Source: CAIJMI01 sp964448085 (GTDB taxonomy: Bacteria; Patescibacteriota; Microgenomatia; UBA10105; UBA927). Taken from it: a stretch of 43,374 nt of DNA. The position numbers and the translations under genes are program-made. The stretch is from positions 1 through 43,374 of the forward strand of contig CAYUUX010000005.1 of assembly GCA_964448085.1 (NCBI GenBank). Reading direction: 5' to 3'. Under the pieces are notes generated by a model. That model worked only from the letters and a program-made list of their open reading frames with translations. It had not been told where the DNA came from and searched no databases. Of the stretch, positions 17,206 to 25,109 are shown piece by piece; within the stretch, counting starts at the first letter, position 1; each line of letters begins with the position of its first letter.

Positions 17206-20200
17206 TTAATTGATTATCCACCAGTTGAATGATATATCCTGCAAGGTGGGAGAGGTGATAGCCACAGTGAATGCTCCCAATTCTTTTGCAATCACGGAAA
17301 GGGTTTTGTCCGTTGCACTTGTTGGTGTGAGGAAGATACGAGAGTTTTCTGATACCTTGTCTGTTTGAATGATGATGGTCGTTGTGCCTTTCACAAGCGT
17401 CGCCTCGCCAACAGAAGCCGTTTTTGCAGAATCCGATGCGTTTTCATCAACAGATACGGTAAATTTGGCAGCTGCCAATTCTTGTGCAGACAGTCTACCA
17501 CTCACGCTGGCAGATCCATCCGGCTGGAAAAGTGCGACCGTATTGCCGCTCTCGCCTTTGATGACCAATTTCCCAAACGCAGTTTCTGCAGAAGGTGTTG
17601 CGCTGGATGATGCTTCCAGATGTGCCAAATCGACGATCAAATCAGCGTTTTGCAGCGGACTTATGATGGAGGCGCCTAACACCCCCTTCACAGCCAAACT
17701 GCCGGAAAATACCGCGTTTCCATTCGTATCGATGATCATGCTGCCGTTCATAAGATCAATATTGGCAAGACGGGTTTTTTGCAGATACAGCGTCTGTGAG
17801 AGCGCATCTATCGTGCCATCACTGAGCAACAGTGATGCATCAATCATCAATGATCCTGTTATCATCGTTTCACCAAGGATGGCGCCTCCGACAACAGACA
17901 AATTGTTGTTGAGCGTGATCGTGTCTGCCTGAAGTTTTCTTCCGGAAAGATCGATATAATCCGGGTTGTTCTCTTGGCCCGCAAAAAGCGTTTCCAAAAA
18001 CGCGGCAGTTGTAGCGGAGAGTATGGGAGAAATATCTGCAGCTGGCGTTGCAATGAAATCATTTTCTGATGATGGAAAAGCGGAAAGTGTTGCAATATGT
18101 TCTTCTTCAGGTGGTGGGGGAGAAGATTGGTTTTCGACAATTTGCGACGAAAGTGATGCGATGCGTTCGTCAATATCTCCAAGATCTGTGATGATGCGTG
18201 ATGCATATAATGTATCGTTGATACGCGCATTTTGTGATACTACCCCCGATGTTGTGAGCACTCCAGCAACCGTTGCGGATGTATCAATTGCAAGTGATGC
18301 AAATGTTGCGTTTCCTTGTGCATCGATTGCAGCAACCGTTTCATGTTGGTCATTTGTAACGATAACAGATGCATTTTCTGGCAGTTGGAGTTCAATAGCA
18401 TTGTTTGATAGTGGAGATATCACATTTGTTTTTAGTTGCTCAATTTCTGCAATAGGAGAAATGATGTGTTGTGGTGTAAATACCGTTGTCATTTCTTGTA
18501 TGGCTTTGATGATAAAAGGGATCATTTTACCTTCCGCAACTCCAAGCATGCCGTTTCCTAGTGTCGTTACTGCATCGGGGAGTACCTCCTGTACTTCTTG
18601 GGCAATAAAACCCGAAGCTTTGGAACCATCAGCAAGAACGGTAAATGTTGAGGGTTTGAGTGAAAGGACGGTCGAGAGACCACTGGTGAGTTCCTGTATA
18701 TCGGTTTTCAATCGTCTGTCCGATGAACAGCTCCATGAAGCGCCTGCGCCAGGGTCTAAGGAGCAACTCCCGTTTGAATCATTTAAATAGATGACACCGT
18801 TGTTGTCACTAATTTGAAGCGATAGACTGTTTGCAGATCTATTAAAAGAGAGATAATCGTTGGAATCAAAATTTACTACCATCCTAGAAGCTGTTTCTCC
18901 CCCTCCGTCCTCTATTTGAACATACGCTGTTGAGTCGAGTTGGAACCCGTTTGTCGTGCTATCTTTATACGCTATTATTCGTCCCTTTACCTCCATTGCG
19001 GTTGATGGACTTGTTGTTCCTACACCAATGCTTCCCTGCGTAATGATATTTCCGTTATCACCATTTAACAGGATGCGCGCACTTGCCGTTGATGTTGTGC
19101 TTGGATTATCTGTTGGAGAAAATGTCAGGCTTCCCAATGCGATACTTCTGTTGACGACAGGGTAGGGGTAGATAAGGTTATCGGTTACATTCAGACCAAA
19201 TACCGGTTGTCCGCTTGGACCACCTGCCCCCATTTCTCCCGTAGGACCCGCTTGTCCAGTTGCGCCTGTTGCCCCAGTTGCGCCTGTTGCGCCTGTGGGA
19301 CCACTATTTCCAACCTCTCCTGTTGCACCCGTTGCTCCGGTTGCACCCGTTGCTCCTGTTGCACCCGTTGCTCCGGTTGGACCACTATTTCCAACCTCTC
19401 CTGTTGCACCCGTTGCTCCTGTTGCACCCGTTGCTCCTGTTGCACCCGTTGCTCCGGTTGCACCTGTTGGACCTGATCTTCCAATTGCTCCAGTTGCACC
19501 TGTTACCCCAGTTGCACCCGTTGGTCCCGAGTGACCCGTTGCTCCAGTTGCACCGATTTCTCCTGTTGCTCCCGTTGCACCTGTTGGACCGTAATCTCCC
19601 GTTGGCCCGGTTGGACCGATATCACCCGTGGGACCAGTGATTCCTACTTCTCCCGTTGCACCCGTTGGCCCTTCCATTCCCGTTGCCCCAGTTGCACCCG
19701 TGGCTCCCGTGGGACCAGTGATTCCTACTTCTCCCGTTGCACCCGTTGGCCCTTCCATTCNNNNNNNNNNNNNNNNNNNNNNNNNNNNNNNNNNNNNNNN
19801 NNNNNNNNNNNNNNNNNNNNNNNNNNNNNNNNNNNNNNNNNNNNNNNNNNNNNNNNNNNNCCGTTGCACCGGTTGCCCCAGTTGGTCCCGCAAATCCCGT
19901 TGCACCAGTTGCTCCCGTTGCACCCGTTGGCCCCGTTTCGCCACTTGGCCCACTTGCCCCATACGTTCCCGTTGCACCCGTTGCACCAGTTGCTCCAGTT
20001 GGACCTTTTTCTCCTGTTGCCCCACTTGAACCGCTCGCCCCCGTAGCCCCGGTTGCACCCGTAGCCCCGGTTGCCCCTGTTGGACCAGAACGACCAACGC
20101 TTCCAGTTGCCCCGGTTGCACCCGTAGCCCCGGTTGCCCCCGTTGGTCCACTTGCTCCATACGTTCCCGTTGGTCCTATTTCTCCTGTTGCCCCGGTTGC

Positions 20201-21619
20201 CCCGGTTGCACCGGTTGGACCAGAGGTACCAATTTCTCCGGTTGGTCCTGTTGGTCCAATTTCTCCCGTTGCACCGGTTGCCCCCGTTGCACCAGTTGGG
20301 CCTGAATCACCATCAGGTCCCGTTGCCCCCGTCGCGCCCGTTGCCCCCGTCGCGCCCGTTGCCCCTGTTGGTCCGTAATCTCCAGTTGCACCAGTTGCTC
20401 CTGTTGGTCCGTAATCTCCCGTTGCACCGGTTGCTCCGGTTGCTCCCGTTGGACCATACCCTCCGGTTGCTCCCGTTGTTCCTGTTGGACCAGTGATACC
20501 GACTGCTCCTGTTGCACCAACAACACCTGTTGCTCCCGTTGTTCCAACAACACCGCTTGCACCAGTTGTTCCGGCTGCTCCACTTGTCCCCGTTGGTCCC
20601 TGGTCTCCCAGAACACCGGGAAGTCCTTCTAGTCCTGTAGCTCCGGTTGCACCCGTTGCACCTGTTGCCCCGGTTGGCCCCTGAATTCCTGTTGCGCCGC
20701 TTGCTCCCAAAACAGAACCGGCAGAAACAGGAGCGGTGGTTGGTTTAATTGTTGCGATTTTTGAAGTTGTTTTACTGGTCCCAGCAGCTTTTGAAGAAAG
20801 AGACCGTTGTTGTTGAATGCCGATTACCTGCATTGCTATAACAACGACACCAGATGCTAACAATACAATAGCCATATACAATGGCCATGGTTTTTTTGAG
20901 CCATTTCCGGTAAGTCGACCCCCTTTGATATCTTTTGATGTTTTAAGAGGTTGTACTATAAACGATTCTTCTTGGTTTGGTATCGGTTGGGGAAAATCGT
21001 GCGGTTTTGGGACAGGGGGAGGAGGCATGGGGGCGACAAACGATGTCATCGGATCATCCGGGATTTCGTGCTTTGTGAATATCGAGGATTTTTGTGTTTC
21101 CGTTGATTTTTGCTCGGGTGTGCCGGTTCTGATTTCCTCAGGTTGGAATTGGGGAATTTCCACAGTTTTCTTGAGTTCTGTTACAAGGATCGTTTGTTCG
21201 GGTAACCGCTGGTATGTTGTGCGATTGGACAACACCGCAAGAAGATCTTCCGGGAAGTAGCGTCTGGCATTTGTTTTTGTCCGCGCGCTTTTGACGATAC
21301 CCGCCTTTTCCCATCGAAGTAGTGTATTTTTGGAAATTTTCAAGAAATGTGCTGCTTCGCTGATGGATAACGGGTGTTGATGTATTTTGATATTTTTTGA
21401 TTCTTTTTCATCATGTTTTTCCAAAGATTTGTCCGGGGAAGAGGAAAGACCTTTCATTTTCTCAATTGACGACTGTTGGATGAGATGAATGCCATTTACA
21501 TCAATGACCGCATCAAGTTTGCCGGTATTTATCCAGTTACGTATCGTGCCCTTTGAAACAGACAGCTGTTTTGCTGCTTGTCCTATAGTTACTTGTGATG
21601 ACATTGGTTGTGTTTGCAT
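17206..21619 (-). CDS. HTH - membrane segment - collagen-like stalk - S74 surface protein (gene contains an assembly gap)
   Basis: One reverse gene interrupted by 100 N. N-terminal part (read from ATG 21619): two MerR/excisionase-type HTH domains (9-55, VTIGQAAKQLSVSKGTIRNW; 83-130, LSISEAAHFLKISKNTLLRW), an acidic/Pro-rich linker, one membrane segment (246-268, YMAIVLLASGVVVIAMQVIG), then Gly-X-Thr collagen-like repeats from ~308. After the gap the collagen repeats continue to ~19190, then a β-rich neck, a Peptidase_S74 chaperone domain (SSDRRLKTDIQ with the cleavage Ser, later GFIAQEVQEVLPDAV; ~18500-18730) and ~430 further residues ending FNWWIIN. Topology implies DNA-binding domains inside and the stalk outside. 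Reading frames on the two sides of the gap match only if its true length is a multiple of three. S74 usually trims and trimerises phage tail fibres; here a large C-terminal part follows it, so cleavage may release it. Confidence 0.85.
19630..19760 (-). repeat. 81-bp tandem repeat bordering the gap
   Basis: The 50 bases at 19630-19679 recur identically at 19711-19760, period 81 bp (27 codons), immediately next to the N run. The repeat is longer than many reads and explains why the assembly broke here; the number of units is unknown. Confidence 0.85.
19761..19860. other. Assembly gap of 100 N
   Basis: Exactly 100 N, a scaffold placeholder of unknown real length inside the collagen repeats. It shifts the reading frame between the two halves of the gene artificially. 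Confidence 0.98.
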
Positions 21620-22246
21620 GATATGTTTTTACCGGCGTACGAAAAACAGTCGTATATACACATTTTTCCCCATGCGGGAAAATATTGAGGTTTTTGGGTG
21701 GGTTTTCGAAGCGAATTGGGTGGTCATAGTTTTATTACAATAGGTAATTGTATGAATGTCAAATAGCCTCAAGCGCTTTTTGTATTTTGAGGCTAAACTA
21801 TAGGGTTAAATATTCTTTCAGTTCTTATAACTGTTATAGGATGTTTTTAGAAAAATACTTGCACTTTTTCTATTATTTATTGTTTTGACGCCAAAATTCA
21901 TGATATTTCATTTTGGTGTTTCTCTGATGTGCAGGTAAGGAGAAATAGAGGTGAAAAATCTCTTTTATGTCTTATAGTTGATCAAAATTTTGATGGAGCC
22001 TTTTACATTTTTTGCAACTTTCAGGAACGTTATGTATACCCATCGGTTGGAAACGTTATGTAGGGGGGTAAAAATACGCAAAAGGTGGATCGGGTATATG
22101 TAATAGTATGATATATAAAATAAATAATACGATTATTTATATATATTTAGAATATTTTTGTTACATATTGATAGTGCAGCATTAAACACAGGATTTTTGT
22201 TATTGGTTTGCGTTGATAGGAAAATTTTGATACCCTTAGACAATAC
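21620..22246. other. 627-bp AT-rich intergenic region
   Basis: No gene seen. It separates the divergent collagen-like and M23 genes. Contents: a possible -10 for the reverse gene (TATATA near 21653-21658), a direct repeat AACGTTATGTA at 22026-22036 and 22052-22062 (26-bp spacing), and a perfect 9-bp inverted repeat ATAAATAAT/ATTATTTAT (22120-22140) with a 3-nt loop. The extended -10-like TGATACCCT (22228-22236) lies 10 nt before ATG 22247. The repeats could be operator sites; this is a guess. Confidence 0.5.
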
Positions 22247-23323
22247 ATGAAACGGTTTTTCCAGGAGTTTACTGCTGACATCCGCACATGGGTAACGGGT
22301 TGGGTCTATTACATAGAAAGACATTTGGTACACGCGGGTGGCCATTTTGAAAAACGCAAGGATGTTCTTGTTGATATGTTGATGGCAAGACGCGGAACGT
22401 ACCAATGGCCATTCCTGCACATCTCCCTGGTGATGCTTGCGGTTGCTGGAGCAGCGAGCGCTCCGATTCTGGCAAATTCGTATCCTGGAGCACTTCCTAA
22501 TACTTTAGGTGACTTTACACCACCTTCGGCTGTTGCCGTAACTCTGGATACGGCTCAAGGAGTGGACACGCAACGATCCGAGAAACCGCGAGATCAGGTG
22601 ATCATATATACCGTCAAGCAGGGGGATACGCTAAAAAAGATAGCGGATCAATTTGGTGTCTCCATAGACACTATTAAATGGGCAAATGACATGACCAAAG
22701 ATGCGCTGGCAATTGATCAGTCGCTTAAGATCCCGCCGGTAACCGGTATCGTATATAAGGTGCGGGAAGGGGATACGATTTATTCCGTTGCAAAGAAGTA
22801 CCGAACGGAAGCGCAGAAAATAGTCAACTTCCCCTTCAATGATTTTGAGGATCCTGAAACTTTTGCCCTTAATATCGGTCAGACGCTCGTGGTGCCCGAT
22901 GGTATTCAGCCGGAGGCGGTTGCTCCTGCCGGGAGATTTGTGCCAACGGTTTTTGCAGGAGGTTCAGGGCAGCTCATATGGCCCGCAGGAGGAATGATTA
23001 CCCAATATCCTTCCTGGTATCATAATGCTTTGGATATAGCAAACCCTACAGCACCGGGCATTGCTGCTGCAGACGCCGGTATTGTGACGCTTGTTGAGTA
23101 TCTGAAATGGGGGTATGGGCAACATGTGATGATTGATCATGGAAACGGTGTTTCAACACTATATGGACATCTCCAGGCTATCTATGTGAAGCCGGGAGAT
23201 AAAGTATCCAAAGGACAGATTATTGGAAAAATGGGATCCACAGGCCGATCAACCGGAACCCATCTGCATTTTGAGGTACGGAAAAATGGTGCGGTTGTAA
23301 ATCCCCAGTCGTATCTTAAGTAG
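22247..23323 (+). CDS. Membrane-anchored LysM-LysM-M23 peptidoglycan endopeptidase
   Basis: 358 aa. A basic N-terminus of ~55 residues, one membrane segment (56-76, LHISLVMLAVAGAASAPIL), two LysM domains that bind glycan strands (about 120-163, YTVKQGDTLKKIADQFGVS; 169-217, YKVREGDTIYSVAKKY), and a C-terminal lysostaphin-type M23 domain (245-355). Zinc-site residues are present: His259 and Asp263 (WYHNALDIA), His308 (YGHL) and His339-x-His341 (THLHFEV). The usual Gly in HxGxD is Ala here. It should cut peptide cross-links outside the cell. Could be a divisome/elongation hydrolase for the cell's own wall, or act with the neighbouring surface genes. The expected mRNA start is within ~4 nt of the ATG. 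Confidence 0.92.
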   Translation: MKRFFQEFTADIRTWVTGWVYYIERHLVHAGGHFEKRKDVLVDMLMARRGTYQWPFLHISLVMLAVAGAASAPILANSYPGALPNTLGDFTPPSAVAVTLDTAQGVDTQRSEKPRDQVIIYTVKQGDTLKKIADQFGVSIDTIKWANDMTKDALAIDQSLKIPPVTGIVYKVREGDTIYSVAKKYRTEAQKIVNFPFNDFEDPETFALNIGQTLVVPDGIQPEAVAPAGRFVPTVFAGGSGQLIWPAGGMITQYPSWYHNALDIANPTAPGIAAADAGIVTLVEYLKWGYGQHVMIDHGNGVSTLYGHLQAIYVKPGDKVSKGQIIGKMGSTGRSTGTHLHFEVRKNGAVVNPQSYLK

Positions 23324-23597
23324 GATATATTTAGCAATCTTATCTCATATAGTGCTATCAATTAGTACGTGATGAGTGATAAAGATTATTGTCCTTTTTT
23401 TCTTCCATCTTTGTGCTAATCCATTTTTAAATACAAACGCCATTCGTATAATTCCCGTAATTCTATATATCTTTTTATCTTGTTACAAAAACATTCTTTA
23501 TATATTTCCCGCAAGCGTTTGGATGAAAAAAAGGGAAGCGATGAGAGAAAATTGTAGAGATATACTAATGAAGACAAACTGTATGAATTGTGGTGTG

Positions 23598-23670
23598 TGG
23601 ACCTGGGGGGAGTCGAACCCCCGATCTCCGCAATGCGAATGCGGCGCATTACCAACTGTGCTACAGGCCC
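23598..23670 (-). tRNA. tRNA-Ala (anticodon CGC)
   Basis: 73 nt on the reverse strand. Acceptor GGGCCTG/CAGGTCC with discriminator A and no encoded CCA; anticodon arm CCGCA-TTCGCAT-TGCGG gives anticodon CGC; T arm GGGGGTTCGACTCCCCC. The G3:U70 pair, the alanine identity element, is present. Confidence 0.93.
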
Positions 23671-23684
23671 TCAAAAATACTTGG

Positions 23685-23755
23685 TGGACCCGAGGGGAAT
23701 CGAACCCCTTTCTACTCCATGCCATGGAGTCGTTCTACCGGTATACTACGGGCCC
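23685..23755 (-). tRNA. tRNA-Ala (anticodon GGC)
   Basis: 71 nt on the reverse strand, 14 nt upstream of the other tRNA-Ala. Acceptor GGGCCCG/CGGGTCC (with G3:U70), anticodon arm ACTCC-ATGGCAT-GGAGT giving GGC, T arm AGGGGTTCGATTCCCCT. D arm GTAT/GAAC has one mismatch. No encoded CCA. Confidence 0.92.
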
Positions 23756-23776
23756 GTAAACGAAAACCGTGACGTC

Positions 23777-23782
23777 ATTATA
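23777..23782 (-). promoter_or_regulatory. -10 element of the tRNA-Ala pair
   Basis: Perfect TATAAT on the reverse strand, 21 nt before the 5' end of the GGC tRNA. No good -35. Both tRNAs are likely one transcript. Confidence 0.55.
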
Positions 23783-23873
23783 AACAAATATTTGGTTTGA
23801 TGCCACCCTGAATACAGTTGGATTCCACAACATATACACGAAAGCTCAAGGGAAGATTGTGCTTGTAGACGTG

Positions 23874-24086
23874 TTATTCAGCCTCGATGGTGACGCCGGC
23901 AACCTGCGGATTGTCCGCATTCATCTCAAGATTGATGAAATTGCCGATGATGGCACCAATGCCAAGCATTAATGCGACCATCACGACGAACATCCAGCTT
24001 TTCAGCATGAGAAGAAAGCTTTTCTTCTCGCTGCGTTTGGCTGTCCGCGGCGCTGCTGCTTTGCGGCGAGCGATTTTTTTCTTCAT
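23874..24086 (-). CDS. Small single-pass membrane protein (70 aa)
   Basis: 70 aa, not recognised. A strongly basic N-terminus (many Lys/Arg in residues 1-27) is followed by one membrane helix (about 31-52, WMFVVMVALMLGIGAIIGNF) and a short acidic tail, so by the positive-inside rule the tail is outside. Start at ATG 24086. A perfect TTGACA on the reverse strand (24122-24117) is a candidate -35, but no good -10 sits at the right distance. It is divergent from the next membrane-protein gene, only 82 bp away. Confidence 0.68.
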   Translation of the reverse strand: MKKKIARRKAAAPRTAKRSEKKSFLLMLKSWMFVVMVALMLGIGAIIGNFINLEMNADNPQVAGVTIEAE

Positions 24087-24132
24087 ATAGTTTAGCGTCG
24101 CATATTAAAAACCAGTTGTCAAGAAACTCTTC

Positions 24133-24162
24133 TTGACAGAGAGTCGAATACCTACCCATAAT
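24133..24162 (+). promoter_or_regulatory. Promoter of the 24169 membrane-protein gene
   Basis: Consensus -35 TTGACA (24133-24138), 18-nt spacer, CATAAT (24157-24162). Predicted start is 24169, which is the A of the ATG: a leaderless gene. It also shows that a longer frame using TTG 24133 is wrong. Confidence 0.75.
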
Positions 24163-24168
24163 GAAGCT

Positions 24169-24852
24169 ATGCATGCGCAATTGACACCCGTTATTCCACT
24201 ATTGCTTTCCGCCGTAAAAACAGTAAAGAACAAGGAATATCTACAGTGGTTTATTGTGAGCGGTGTGGTTTTTGCTGTCCTCATGCGGCTTTTAGCGCTG
24301 CTCCCGCCGTTTTTGTTGATTTTGATGCAGGTATCCGAACAGCAAGGAATATACATGGTTTTGATTGGATTGACGGTTCTTCTTACAATATATAGTGCCG
24401 TTTTTTTCTTTGCCCTTTTTCTTCTTGTGTCCGTTCATATCACAAAAGGGGAGCATATAGTACTTTCCGTCTCTTTGCGGGAAGCACATCGTTCTGTTTT
24501 GCGTACCACTGGTACAATTGTGGCTTTTGGCTTCCTAGCGGTATTGAGTCTGATATTGTTGGTTATTCCCGCTATCATCGTCGGTATCTGGTTTTTCTTC
24601 GCACCGACAATTGCGGTATTGGGAACAACGAAACGTCATGTTTTTAAACAAAGCCGAGCACTTGTGAAGGGGAGATTTTTTGCGGTACTCTGGAGATTGC
24701 TTCTCATCAGTGTCTGCTCATCCGGTTTGTCCTACCTTCTTTCCTTCGTGCATCCCATAATGACGCAGGTATGGGCTATTACCACGCCGTTTTTTAGCCT
24801 CCTCTATACGGTTGTGTATTTGGATCTTCTTCCTAAAACCGTCAAGAAGTAA
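24169..24852 (+). CDS. Polytopic membrane protein (about five helices)
   Basis: 227 aa. Hydrophobic throughout, with about five or six membrane segments. The stretch VIPAIIVGIWFFFAPTIAVLG followed by SRALVKGRFF resembles the motif 'IPG-I...FA...S..L.KG.-' of the DUF/GPDPase-membrane-domain family, integral proteins of uncertain function. No signal peptide or enzyme motif. Start fixed by the promoter at ATG 24169. Ends 65 nt before the small ORF that precedes the giant gene. Confidence 0.72.
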   Translation: MHAQLTPVIPLLLSAVKTVKNKEYLQWFIVSGVVFAVLMRLLALLPPFLLILMQVSEQQGIYMVLIGLTVLLTIYSAVFFFALFLLVSVHITKGEHIVLSVSLREAHRSVLRTTGTIVAFGFLAVLSLILLVIPAIIVGIWFFFAPTIAVLGTTKRHVFKQSRALVKGRFFAVLWRLLLISVCSSGLSYLLSFVHPIMTQVWAITTPFFSLLYTVVYLDLLPKTVKK

Positions 24853-24870
24853 CGAGCCTCAAGTTCCTTA

Positions 24871-24900
24871 TTGACAATCCCATACACTGCGCTTCATAGT
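24871..24900 (+). promoter_or_regulatory. Candidate promoter of the leader ORF / giant gene
   Basis: Perfect TTGACA (24871-24876), 18-nt spacer, CATAGT (24895-24900). Start ~24907, 11 nt before GTG 24918. The closest alternative for the giant gene alone is TATATA at 25075-25080 with no good -35. Confidence 0.5.
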
Positions 24901-24917
24901 TATTAATATATAGGGAC

Positions 24918-25109
24918 GTGAAACGAAGCGTTAGCTTTAGGGTTTGGAAACGCATTCATTGTCCAGTTTGCGTGACAGGATACACACACTACACATTGCT
25001 TCAATTATTTCCACGCAACGGTCAAAATCTTCTCATGTGTTCTATTACGATACTGTTTGTTATATATCACGGCGTATATACGGCCTCTACATACCTTTGG
25101 ATTTCATGA
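24918..25109 (+). CDS. Possible leader peptide/small membrane ORF coupled to the giant gene (63 aa)
   Basis: 63 codons from GTG 24918, not recognised. N-terminus basic, a CPVC motif near residue 15, and a hydrophobic C-terminal part (NLLMCSITILFVIYHGVYTA) that could span the membrane. Its TGA stop overlaps the giant gene's ATG as ATGA (25106-25109), the same coupling found for the UbiA-HAD and GT gene pairs. It lies behind a TTGACA promoter. Against it: GTG start, short length, no homologue known to me. It may be non-coding leader. Confidence 0.35.
   Translation: MKRSVSFRVWKRIHCPVCVTGYTHYTLLQLFPRNGQNLLMCSITILFVIYHGVYTASTYLWIS

Noticed and set aside
19207..20684. Forward-strand ORFs made of Ala-Pro-Val or Cys-Thr-Arg repeats
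   Set aside because: They are the complement of the collagen-like Gly-X-Thr codons of the reverse gene; repeats of low complexity keep other frames open.
23376..23800. Forward ORFs of 60-127 codons
   Set aside because: They run antisense through the two tRNA genes and contain tRNA-derived peptide; no promoter or homologous look.
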